NCBI GenBank assembly: GCA_963575745.1
Contig: CAUYUJ010016474.1
Location: forward strand, 1-47,500
Length of the DNA: 47,500 bases
Source of the DNA: Prorocentrum cordatum
Taxonomy: Eukaryota; Sar; Dinophyceae; Prorocentrales; Prorocentraceae
Reading direction: 5' to 3'
Shown: positions 10,782 through 20,855 of the stretch, piece after piece
How the letters are laid out: each line of letters opens with the position of its first letter
How positions within the stretch are numbered: the first letter of the stretch is position 1
Notes under the pieces: generated by a model
What the model saw: only the letters and a program-made list of their open reading frames with translations
Told to the model about the DNA's origin: nothing
Databases searched by the model: none
Program-made: the position numbers and the translations under genes

Positions 10782-10899
10782 CGAAGGATTGCAAAAAAAC
10801 CGAAGGATTGCAAAAAAACTAAAGGATTGCAAAAAAACCGAAGGATTGCAAAAAAACCGAAGGATTGCAAAAAACCGAGGGTTTTTTTGCAATCCTTCG
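10782..10899. repeat. 19-bp tandem repeat (5 units) ending in an inverted half-unit: long hairpin
   Basis: Units CGAAGGATTGCAAAAAAAC start at 10782, 10801, 10820 (variant TAAAGG...), 10839 and 10858 (one A short). Immediately after, 10879-10899 reads GGGTTTTTTTGCAATCCTTCG, the reverse complement of a unit plus its junction. Any unit can pair with the final inverted copy to form a 19-20-bp stem. It interrupts the decayed LINE. Confidence 0.95.
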
Positions 10900-11053
10900 T
10901 GTTTGAGCCCCGCGCCCACGGCCCGCCCGACCGCTTCGCCGCGGTGGGCCCCGTTGCCCGACGTCAGGCCCAAGGGGGCGGCTTCGCTGAGTGGCGCGTG
11001 CGGCTCCCTGGCCGCGGGGGCTGCGAAGCTGCCGTCGCCGCCGAATGTTGAAC

Positions 11054-12032
11054 TCAGAGAGTGCGGCGCGTGCTGGTGCCGTCGTTTGGCCGAAATGCAC
11101 GCGGGGCTTCGATGCCGTCGACGGAGAAAGATCTGCCTTGCAAGTGTCCGTTGGCGCGCGCCAGGGGTCTGGAGTAAGCTCCGCCCATGCGACTGCATTT
11201 CCTGTGGTTGTCGTAGAGATGTCGCCTGACCTGTGCAATGTCGGGCGGGCGCCCCGAATGCAGCGCCAGGTTGAACCAGGTGTCCGTGGCGAGGTGGTCG
11301 AAGCACCTCTGGTCCAGCGCAGTCCCGGCCAGGGGGGCTTGGAGGTGGCGTGCATGCTCGACCTGGAGCACGAACGTCGTTCTGACGTCCCCTGTTGTTG
11401 CGAGTGGGCCCCCCAGCTGGTTGGGTGGGTCCAGCGCGCTCTCCAGGATGTCGAGCTGTGGGGGGCTGGCCAGGCGTGCATCCGCACGGGCATGGCGGAT
11501 AGAAGGCGCTGGTCGGTGGGGGGCTCACATTTTCCTTTCCAGAGACAAAGGTTTGTCATGTGCAGGAGAGGCTCAGAGATTCGCCCCGCGTGTTGCGTAG
11601 TCCTCAGCGCAGTGGCGAAGAGGCGGGGGACTCCGTCAGGAAGCGTCTTGGCTTCTGTATGTTCCACCCGTCCATGCCCCCAGCCCTGGCGTCGGGGCGG
11701 GTCCGCGTGAAATGGATGATAGCCTCGTCGGTCAAGGCGAACGGTTGGGCTGGTGCCTGGTCAAGGACTTCCTGGTGGCACTCCGCTTTGGAACGGGGCC
11801 TCGTGTTTCGGTATCTACCCAGGATTGGTTCCCACGTGTCCGTGCACGGCTCGGGTGTCGGCCAGAATGGCGCTCCGGTTAGTCTGCATCGGTGCAGAAT
11901 CATCGGTGTCGCTTCAGCTGTCCGAGACGGAATCTCTCGGGGCGGTGGTTGGCGCATCGCCAGAATGTGACTGCGCGTCGGTGCCGTCCCCGCCTTCCGC
12001 TGGGCGGCTGTCTTTCCTTGCTTTACTCCCAT
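11054..12032 (-). pseudogene. Reverse transcriptase domain, frameshifted
   Basis: This is the catalytic part of the decayed LINE. Three minus-strand frames carry successive parts: lead-in and fingers start (12032-11604), fingers (11667 to about 11457), and palm (about 11470-11054). The palm includes GTALDQRCFDHLATD (motif A position, with D and FD) and NGHLQGRSFS (motif B, the GxxQGxxxS pattern). At least two frameshifts separate them, so no functional polymerase can be made. The motif C aspartates are not seen. Confidence 0.7.
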
Positions 12033-12478
12033 CAGTGCCTAGTGACGCGTGAGGGGGCCCTCTTGTGCGGGGTGCGAGGGTAGACGGCATGAGACTTGTC
12101 AGCCGCTCTGACCCACGGGCTTTTCGCTCTGCCTCCGCCCGTGGCTCGCATTCGAACTTTTCAAAGATTGATGCGGTTGGATTTGTTGGCGTGGTTACGT
12201 CTCGTAAGCTGGGCGCAGGTGGGGCAAATCAGGTTGTCGACTTGCAATTCGGTGGGGAGTTCGTCGCAAACCCATACGTGCAGGAACTCCGTCAAACTGA
12301 TGGATCGGTGGTGTCTGGCAAGGACGTCACCAGCAGCCCAGGTGCTCTTTATCTGCGCCCAGAAGCTGGGATGACTGGTGCCGTGCTCGTCTGAGTGTTT
12401 CCGGTGGGGCGCTGGGCCCTTCTTGATGGCCCTGAATTGCCGCGATAGCTTGTCGAGGCCGATAATGACCCGGCCGCT

Positions 12479-13322
12479 TCATGTTCGGGGTGCGCGAGCG
12501 GGGGGGCGGGGAGGCGTATGCGTCCTGGACGCGTGGAAATTTACTGTGTGTTGTCGGGTTTTCTATTTGGTTTTGCGGTGGTCATTTGCCACGGAACTCA
12601 GTGTGGAAATCGTGCAGGTTAGCGATGTCGAAGATTTTGTCGGCGTCGCCAGCGGCGTATGCTTCGTCAGTCCGCACGGAAAAAAGCGTACTTGATACGG
12701 TCTCCAAGCGCTTGCTATTCTTCCAACTTTCTCCTCGGGGAGGCCAGCGGGTAGCACACTGGGTGCCTGGTGGCATCGAGATCGAGGGGGACCATGAAGC
12801 CGAGGTTCTGCTTGGTTGGGAGGTCGCGTAGGGACGAAAGGAAGGAGGGAGAGAGAAGGATGATGATGAGGAGGAGATAGAAGGGGGAGGAGGAAGGAGG
12901 GTGGAGTAGGACGCAAAAAGTGGGGAGGAGGCTGGTTGGGGTGTTGAATGGGGCAGCGTGCGCATCCTCGGGAGAGGAGGTGGATGGGGACGATGGTCGA
13001 CTGAGAAGGCCGTCCGCCCAAGCTTTCGACGTCTCGTCCTTGCTAACGACGTGCGAACTCTCGAACGATCCACTTTTTTAGTCGCCTTCTATATTGTGGT
13101 TGGTTCGTCGCGGGCTGATTTTTACGGTCCCATGCTTCGCAGACGGCCTCCAGAAGCAGCGGCCGCGGAGAAGCGTGCTCTTCTAGGACGTCTGGATATA
13201 CGGGTTCAGAAGCAACAGCACGTCTGCCCCCAAACCTGCCCCTTGCTGTTTTCCGTCGACGACTTTGACGGGAATCCGACCGTGATGACGAGAAAAACCT
13301 CGATCCTGTAGACCATCTAACG
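12479..13322. other. Spacer, possible 5' part of the decayed LINE
   Basis: 12582-12760 on the minus strand is open and non-repetitive (ends ANLHDFHTEFRGK) and may be the 5' part of the LINE ORF, but I cannot match it to a domain. 12833-12910 is a short GGA/GAT run. 12960-13320 shows nothing recognisable. Confidence 0.35.
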
Positions 13323-13520
13323 TTAAGTCGGGCCAGTCCCCCTACAGGAGGACTATTCAAAAATAGTCCAAAAATCGTCTGGGGACGATTTGTCGAATCT
13401 TTTTGACAAATTTGTGCTTATTTTTTTGTTTGTTTTTGTTGTTGTTTTTTTTTGAGGGGGGGGGGGCATTTTCATATTTCTCGTCCGACGTCTCTCTGTT
13501 GGAGGACAGGCCCGACTTAA
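13323..13520. mobile_element. TIR element family B, copy 1 (TTAA ends)
   Basis: Terminal inverted repeats AAGTCGGGCCAGTCCCCC (left) and AAGTCGGGCCTGTCCTCC (right, read inward). The ends are TTAA at 13323-13326 and 13517-13520. TTAA is the target of piggyBac-type elements, though a TA target would fit too. The interior is AT-rich with long T runs (13423-13456), unlike its GC-rich surroundings. It shares GTCTGGGGACGAT and a GGGGCATTTTCA...TCGTCC stretch with the copy at 26010-26163, which lies in the opposite orientation. Confidence 0.8.
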
Positions 13521-13530
13521 ATCTCACTGT

Positions 13531-13675
13531 GCGCGTCGCGCCCCGCGCGGGGCGCGACGCGCGCGGCCATGTCTCCGCGCCCTCGCGAGGCCGCCCGGGA
13601 CCAGAAGCGCAACACCCCGCGGCCCAGGCTGCGACCCGCGAAAGCGCGACTCTCTGCGCGCCTCCGCGGGCGGCT
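13531..13675 (+). repeat. Dispersed repeat family C, copy 1
   Basis: Shares CGCGACGCGCG, then CATGTCTCCGCGCCCTCGCG and a following GCGAC...CTCTGCGCGCC block with copies near 22232 and 32364. The unit looks like two related halves, each GATGCGCGACGCGCG followed by ATCTTYGCGCCC. Function unknown; possibly a SINE-like dimer, but no Pol III boxes were identified. Confidence 0.6.
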
Positions 13676-13677
13676 TA

Positions 13678-13712
13678 CAGCAGGGGCTCGACCACAAGAA
13701 ACCTTCCACAAT
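13678..13712 (+). mobile_element. Solo left end of MITE family A
   Basis: Preceded by TA (13676-13677), it reads CAGCAGGGGCTCGACCACAA and on to CTTCCACAA, matching the left end of the family A elements. Homology then stops at TCATAGGCGG. No right end follows, so this is a truncated copy or an internal-deletion remnant. Confidence 0.75.
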
Positions 13713-13880
13713 CATAGGCGGCAGAACATCCACCCCGATAGTCATCACCCCGACGCGCGAAGCCGTTTAGTAAACGCGCCCAAAGAAGGAATCGAATAGG
13801 GCAGGGCTGCTTAGTAAACGCCCAGGGCCGTTTCGTAAACGCCAATTGTCCGGTCCGGGTGGCTTCTCCTCCCTTGATTA

Positions 13881-14056
13881 CAGCAGGGGCTCGACCACAG
13901 GAAACCTCCCACAGGAAGCCCAACCCTGAAACCCCAGGGCGTCCATTGACTATTGGTGTGGGGGTGTGGCTCCTTTCTACAGCAGAGCCATCCAAACCCA
14001 AGAAGCCCAGGACACCCTGGAGGCGAGCAGGGTGCTTCTTGGTGTGGGTTTCACTG
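13881..14056 (+). mobile_element. Tc1/mariner-like MITE, family A, copy 2
   Basis: Preceded by TA (13879-13880), it begins CAGCAGGGGCTCGACCACAG and ends TTTCACTG, followed by AA instead of TA. Body colinear with the copies at 3334 and 40060. Its internal hairpin arms are CCAAGAAGCCC and GGGTGCTTCTTGG. Compared with AAGAAAC/GTTTCTT in the 40060 copy, both arms changed together (AAGAAGC/GCTTCTT), so the stem is preserved. Confidence 0.8.
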
Positions 14057-14076
14057 AAGGACCCTCGGCCCCCCGT

Positions 14077-14137
14077 CCTGCCCCGACTCGCAGCCGACGG
14101 GGCCGACCTCCTTCGTCGCCGCCAGCGTCAGCGTCAG

Positions 14138-14177
<40 letters not shown>

Positions 14178-14225
14178 ATTGCCGTCATCGTCGTCGCCGC
14201 CACGGCCGCCGCCAACGCAACCGTT
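14077..14225 (+). repeat. Short head motif followed by GTC microsatellite
   Basis: 14077-14105 carries CCCCGACTCGCAGCCGA, also found at about 14519, about 14742 and, inverted, near 20685. Directly after it, 14106-14225 is a GTC/GCC array. Same head-then-GTC order as the arm at 14455-14733. Confidence 0.7.
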
Positions 14226-14292
14226 CTGCCGCCGCCGCGGAATCCGCTAGAGATGGACACCCAGAGCCCGCCCAGGGCCCACCCTTCGAGTA

Positions 14293-14448
14293 GGGGATCA
14301 ACTACAACAGCGATTCATTCCAGAATTCATTTTTCAGCCAAATCTAGGAACAAAACAAGAAAAATCGCAGACAAGTCTCTACGTTTCTTGTCTCGTAGAT
14401 TCGACAGACAAACAACTTCGTGGTGACTCAATTCTGTAATCGATCCCC
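14293..14448. mobile_element. AT-rich MITE-like element with TA flanks
   Basis: The left end GGGGATCAACTACA and the right end read inward, GGGGATCGATTACA, differ at two positions. TA lies on both outer sides (14291-14292, 14449-14450). The 156-bp body is AT-rich against a GC-rich background. Ends and TA flanks suggest a Tc1/mariner-type non-autonomous element unrelated to family A. Confidence 0.65.
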
Positions 14449-14454
14449 TATTTG

Positions 14455-14640
14455 AATCCTGGCCAGCTGTTCGAGCCGCGCCCTGGAACGAGGACCCCGC
14501 CGCCGCCCCCGCCCTCGGCCCCGACTCGCAACCGATGGTGCCGACGCCGCCGGGCGGGCACGCCGCAGCCTTGCTCGGCCTGTTCCGAGCTGCGCCGCCG
14601 CGGCCGCCGCGCCGCGGCGACACCAGCCGCCAGTCCGCCG
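14455..14640 (+). repeat. Left arm of the inverted repeat around the GAC array
   Basis: Begins ATCCTGGCCAGCTGTTCGAG and includes CGACTCGCAACCGATGG, GCTCGGCCTGTTCCGA and CCGCCAGTCC. The same blocks recur in the same order on the minus strand at about 20815-20570. It runs straight into a GTC array (14641-14733). Confidence 0.85.
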
Positions 14641-14854
14641 TCCTCATCGTCGCCGTCGTCGTCATCGTCGCCGTCGTCGTCGTCGCCATCGTCGTCGTCG
14701 CCGTCGTCGTCGTCGTCGTCGCCGTCGCCGCTTCGTCCTGCCCCGACTCGCAGCCGATGGTGCCGACCGTCGTGGGGGCGTCCTCGCTCTCGGGCGCCGC
14801 GGCCTCCCCTGCTCGCGCCAGCCGCGCGTTGAGGCTGCGCAGCTCCGGGTTGGC
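14641..14854 (+). repeat. GTC array plus third partial copy of the arm motif
   Basis: 14641-14733 is GTC/ATC/GCC triplets. 14734-14790 repeats the CCCCGACTCGCAGCCGATGG arm motif, and 14790-14854 is a unique GC-rich stretch leading into the GAC array. Triplet polarity therefore flips from GTC to GAC across this short interval. Confidence 0.8.
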
Positions 14855-14856
14855 CT

Positions 14857-14888
<32 letters not shown>

Positions 14889-15371
14889 ACGTCGACGACG
14901 GCGACGACGACGGCAACGACGACGACGGCGACGACGGCGACGAATTTGCCGACAACGGCGACGACGACGACGGCGACGACGACGACGGCGACGACGACGA
15001 TGGTGACGACGACGGGGACGACGATGGCGACGACGAAGACGGCGACGACGGCGACGGCGACGACGACGACGGCGACGACGACGGCGACGACGGCGACGAC
15101 GACAATGACGGCGATGGCGACGACGACGACGACGACGGCGACAACGACGGCGACGATGGCGACGACGACGGCGGAGACGACCACGGCGAAGACGGCGAAG
15201 ACGACGGCGGCGACGACGGCGACGACGGCGACGACGATGACGATGACGACGGAAACGACAAAAGCGGCGACGACGAGGGCGAAGACGGAAACGACGACGG
15301 CGGCGGCGACGTCGACAACGACAACGGCGACGACGGCGACGAAGATGACGACGACGACGGCGGCGACGACG

Positions 15372-15428
<57 letters not shown>

Positions 15429-16230
15429 ACGATTACGGCGACGACGACCGACGGCGACAACGATGACGACAGCGACGACGACGGCGGCGACGCCGACGAC
15501 TACGACGGCGACGACGACGACAACGGCGACGACGATGACGACGACGCCGACGGCGACGACGACGAAGGCGACGACGACAGCGACGACGACGACGACAACG
15601 ACGACGGCGACGACTGCGACGACGACGACGACGGCGACGACGACGGTGACGGCCAGGACCAGAACGTCGACAACGACGACGGCGACGGCGACGGCGACGA
15701 CGACGGCGACGACGACGGCGACGACGGCGACGACGGACGACGACGGCGGACGACGGCGACGACGACGGCGGCGACGCCGACGACGACGACGGCGACGACG
15801 ACGACAACGGCGACGACGACGACGACGACAGCGACGACGGCGACGACGACGGCGGCGACGACGAGGACGACGACGACGACGTCGACGACGACGGCGGCGA
15901 CGACGGCGACGACGACGGCCAGGACGACGACGGCGACGACGACGACAGCAACGGAAACGACGACGGCGACGACGATGGCGACGACGACGGCGACGACGGC
16001 GGCGACGATGACGGCGACGGACGACGACAACGACGACGACGGCGACGACGACGGCGACCAAGACGATGACGACGACGACGACGGCGACGACGAAGGCGAC
16101 GCCGGCGACGACAACGACGACGGCGGCAACGACGACAAAGACGACGACGGCCACGACGGTGACGATGACGGCGACAACGACGACGGCGACGACGGCGGCG
16201 ACGACGACGACGACGACGGCGACGACGACG

Positions 16231-16348
16231 GCGGCGACGCCGACGATGACGACGGCGACGACGACGACAACGGCGACGACCACGACGACGACGACGACGA
16301 CGGCCACGTCGACGACGATGACGGCGACGACAACAGCCAGGGCCAAGG

Positions 16349-16381
<33 letters not shown>

Positions 16382-16612
16382 TAACGGCGACAACGACGTC
16401 GGCGACGACGACGGCCACGACGGTGACGACAACGGCGACAACGACGACGGCGACGACGGCGGCGACGACGACGACGACGACGGCGACGACGACGGCGGCG
16501 ACGCCGACGATGACGACGGCGACGACGACGACAACGGCGACGACCACGACGACGACGACGACGACGGCCACGTCGACGACGATGACGGCGACGACAACAG
16601 CCAGGGCCAAGG

Positions 16613-16645
<33 letters not shown>

Positions 16646-16758
16646 TAACGGCGACAACGACGTCGGCGACGACGACGGCCACGACGGTGACGACAACGGC
16701 GACAACGACGACGGCGACGACGGCGGCGACGACGACGACGACGACGGCGACGACGACG
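16231..16758 (+). repeat. 264-bp segment in exact tandem duplication within the GAC array
   Basis: 16231-16494 and 16495-16758 read identically, including the rare landmarks ACAACAGCCAGGGCCAAGG and GGCCACGTCGAC. 264 is 88 triplets, so register is kept. The segment just before 16231 also matches the end of the unit with a GAT for GAC change, so the duplicated unit probably began somewhat earlier. Confidence 0.9.
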
Positions 16759-16940
16759 GCGGCGACGACGAAGACATCGGTGACGACGACGACGACGAAG
16801 ACGGCGACGGCGGCGGCTACGGCGACGACGACTACGGCGACGACGGCGACGACGGCGACAACGACGACGACATCGACGACGACAGCGGCGACGGCGACGA
16901 CGACGGCGGCGACGACGAAGACATCGGTGACGACGACGAC

Positions 16941-16971
<31 letters not shown>

Positions 16972-18130
16972 ACGACTACGTCGACGACGACGACGGCGAC
17001 AACGACGGCGACGACAACTGCGACGACGACGACGGCGACGACGGCGAGGACGACGGCGACGACGGCGACGACGACGACGGCGACGACGACAACGGCGACG
17101 ACGACGACAGCGACGACGACGGCCAGGACGACGACGTCGACGAAGACGACAGCGACGGCGACGACGACGGCGGCGACGACGACGGCGGCGACGACGACGG
17201 CGGCGACGTTGACGGCAACGGCGACGGCGACGACGACGGCGACAACGGCGACGACGACGGCTACAAAGACGACGACGACAACGACGACGACGGCGGCGAC
17301 GAAGACGAAGACGGCGACGACGGCGACGACGGCGACAACGACGACAACGGGGACGACGGCGACGGCGACGACACGACCACGGCGACGGCGACGACAACGG
17401 CGACAACGACGACGGCGACGACGGCGACGAAGACGGCGACGACGGCGACGACGACGGCGACGACGGCGACGACGACGACGCGGCGGCGGCTAGGCCGACG
17501 ACGGCGACGCGACGACGACGACAACGGCGACGACCACGACGCCGACGACGACGACGACGGCGACGACGATGGTGACGACGACGGGGCCGACGATGGCGAC
17601 GACGAAGACGGCGACGACGGCGACGGACGACGACGACGGCGACGACGACGGCGGGGGACGACGGCGACGACGGACGACGACGGCGACGACGACCGACGGC
17701 GACGACGACGACGGCGGCGACGACGACGGCGACGGCGACGAAGACGACGACGGCGGCGACAACGTCGACGAAGACGAAACGACGACAACGGCGACGACGG
17801 CGGACGACGACGGCGGCGACGATGACGGCGACGACGACGACGCCGACGACGACGACGGCGACGACTACGGCGACGACGACGGCGACCAAGACGACGACGA
17901 CGACGACGGCGACGACGAACACGGCGACGACGGCGACGACGGCGCCGACGACGACGACGGCGGCTAGGCCGACGAAGACGACGGCGACGACGACGACAAT
18001 GGCGACGACCACGACGACGACGACGACTGCGGCGTCGACGGGCAGCGATGACGGACGACGGCGACGACGACGGCAACCGACGCGACGACGACGGCGACGA
18101 CGACGATGACGGCGACGACGGCGGCGACGA

Positions 18131-18167
<37 letters not shown>

Positions 18168-18532
18168 TACCACGACCAAGACGACGACGACGGCGACAAC
18201 GACAGCGACGTTGCGACGCGGACGACGACGACGGCGACGACGAGGCGGCGACCCAGCGACGACGCGACGACGGCGACACGACCGGCGACCAAGACCAGAC
18301 GGACGACGACGACGACGACGGCGACGACGACGAAGAAGACGGCGACGACGGCGACGACGGCGACAACGACGACAACGGCGACGACGGCGACGACGATGAC
18401 GACGGCGACGACGACGACAAAGGCGACACCGACGACAACGACAACGGCGACGACGAGGGCGACGACGGCGACGACGACGGCGTCGACGACGGCGGCGGCG
18501 ACGACGACGGCGACGGCGACAGCGGCGACGCC

Positions 18533-18572
<40 letters not shown>

Positions 18573-19007
18573 GCGTCGACGGCGACGACGACGACGGCGT
18601 CGACGACGACAAGGGCAACGACCACGACGATGACGACAGTGACGTCGACGGCGACGACGACGACGGCGTCGACGACGGCGACGACGACGGCGACGAAGAC
18701 GGCGACGACGACGACGAAGACGATGGCCAGGGCGACGACGGCGACGATGACGTCGACGACGACGACAGCGACGACGCAGGCGGCGACGACGACGGCGACG
18801 GCGATGACGACGGCGGCGGCGACGGCCAGGACGACGACGTCGACGAAGACGACGACGGCGACGACGACGGCGACGACGGCGGCGACGACGACGACGGCGA
18901 TGACGACGGCGGCGACGATGACGGCGACGACAACGGCGACGACGACGGGGACGACGACGACGGCGACGGCGACGACGGCGACGAAGACGGCGACAAAGAC
19001 GACGACA

Positions 19008-19038
<31 letters not shown>

Positions 19039-19760
19039 AGTCGGCGACGACGGCGACGACGGCGACAACGACGACAACGGCGACGACGGCGACGACGACG
19101 ACGGCGACGACGACAACGGCGACAACGACGACGGCGACGACGGCGACGACGACGGCGACGACGGCGACGACGACGGCGACGACGGCGACGACGACGGCGA
19201 CGACGGCGACGACGACGACGACGGCGACGACGGCGGCGACGCCGACGACGACGACGGCGACGACGACAACGGCGACGACCACGACGACGACGACGGCGAC
19301 GTCAACGGCGACGAAGACGACGGCGACGACGACGGCGACGGCGACGAAGACGGCGACGATGACGACGGCGACGACGGCGACGACGAAGGCCAAGGCGACG
19401 CCAACGACGACGACGACGAAGACGGCGATGACGACGGGGACGACGACGACGGCGACGACGACGTCGATGACGGCGGCGACGATGACGGCGACGTATGGCC
19501 ACTACGACGACGGCGACGACGGCGACAACGACGGCGACCAAGACGGCGGCGACGACGACGACGGCGACGGCGACGACGAACACGGCGACGACGGCGACGA
19601 CGGCGACAACGACGACAACGGCGACGACGGCGACGATGACGACGACGACGGCGACGACGACGACAACGACGACAACGACGACGGCGACGACGGCGACGAC
19701 GACGGCGACGACGGCGACGACGACGGGGACGACGGCGACGACGACGACTGCGACGACGAC

Positions 19761-19889
19761 GGCGGCTAGGCCGACAACGACGACGGCGACGACGACAACG
19801 GCAACGACCACGACGACGACGACGGCGACGTCGACGGCGACGACGACGACGGCGACGACGACGGCGACGACGACGGCGACGAAAACGGC

Positions 19890-19920
<31 letters not shown>

Positions 19921-20238
19921 GCGACAACGATGGCCGAGGCGACTCCAACGACGACAACGACGACGAAGACGGCGACGGCGACGGGGACGACGACGACGAC
20001 GACGACTACGGCGACGACGACGACGACGATGACGATGACGGCGACGACGACGGCGATTACGACGACGGCGACGGCGACAACGACGGCGACCAAGACGACG
20101 ACAACGACGACGACGGCGACGACGTCGACGAAGTCGGCGACGACGGCGACGACGGCGACAACGACGACAACGGCGACAACGGCGACGACGGCGGCGACGG
20201 CGACGACGACAACGGCGACAACGACGACGGCGACGACG

Positions 20239-20289
<51 letters not shown>

Positions 20290-20435
20290 ACGACTGCGAC
20301 GACGACGGCGGCTAGGCCGACAACGACGACGGCGACGACGACAACGGCAACGACCACGACGACGATCACGGCGACGTCGACGGCGACGACGACGACGGCG
20401 ACGACGACGGCGACGACGACGGCGACGAAGATGGC

Positions 20436-20460
<25 letters not shown>
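19761..20460 (+). repeat. Higher-order duplication, period about 546 bp, within the GAC array
   Basis: GGCGGCTAGGCCGACAACGA occurs at 19761 and 20307, 546 bp (182 triplets) apart. The following 150 or so bases match closely, with scattered single-triplet changes. Confidence 0.75.
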
Positions 20461-20466
<6 letters not shown>

Positions 20467-20485
20467 GCGACGACGATTGCCAGAG

Positions 20486-20526
<41 letters not shown>

Positions 20527-20569
20527 ACGGCGACGACGACGACGGCGACGACGACATCGACGGCCGGCG

Positions 20570-20815
20570 GCGATGGGCGGCGGCGGGAACTGGCGGCGCC
20601 GCGGCGACTCGGCGTCGCGCCGGCGCAAGTCGGAGCAGGCCGAGCGAGGCCGCGGTGCGCCCGCCCGGGGGTCGGAACCATCGGCTGCGAGTCGCGGCAG
20701 GACGGGGGCCGAGTGCGGTGGCTGTGGTGCCTTCGTCGTTTCATGGTTTTTTTCTGGCCGTTCCTGGAAGTTCTCATCGCCGCGGCCAGACGCAGCTCGA
20801 ACAGCTGGCCAGGAT
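20570..20815 (-). repeat. Right arm of the inverted repeat around the GAC array
   Basis: On the minus strand it repeats the 14455-14640 arm: ATCCTGGCCAGCTGTTCGAG near 20815, GACTCGCAGCCGATGGTTCC near 20690, GCTCGGCCTGCTCCGAC near 20640. It contains about 60 bp of extra sequence (20700-20770) not in the left arm. As on the left, the arm reads directly into GTC triplets, here the 5.7-kb array. Confidence 0.85.
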
Positions 20816-20855
20816 GGACCCTGGGCGGGGTCTGGAACTGCTTTTTCCAGGGTTT

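Larger units (their letters stand above)
9770..12478 (-). mobile_element. Decayed LINE-like non-LTR retrotransposon
   Basis: Read on the minus strand from 12478 to 9770, pieces of one ORF appear in order but in different frames. (1) 12478-12161: a 105-codon open stretch with ICPTC. (2) 12032-11604: ends TRPDARAGGMDGWN, the usual lead-in to reverse transcriptase. (3) About 11583-11457: fingers-like segment with LLHMTNLCLWKGK and PTDQRLLSAMP. (4) About 11470-11054: palm with LDQRCFDH and ANGHLQGRSFSV (motif B type). (5) 10760-9880: post-RT region ending QEHAVWKCPR, then RWEPERAALKTA in another frame, a LINE-type zinc-knuckle tail. No YxDD motif is visible. A 19-bp tandem repeat (10782-10899) sits between palm and post-RT parts. 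Multiple frameshifts make it inactive. Reverse-transcriptase identity is recognised from motifs, not from a search. Confidence 0.7.
14855..20562 (+). repeat. 5.7-kb GAC/GGC trinucleotide array with higher-order structure
   Basis: Nearly every triplet is GAC, GGC, GAT, AAC or a one-base variant in one register. All six frames are open for hundreds of codons (Asp/Gly, Thr/Ala, Arg, Val/Ala, Ser/Pro), because the triplets contain no stops. I read this as a satellite, not coding DNA. It contains an exact 264-bp duplication, a roughly 546-bp duplication, and repeated landmarks such as GGCGGCTAGGCCGAC (near 17960, 19761, 20307). Confidence 0.95.
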
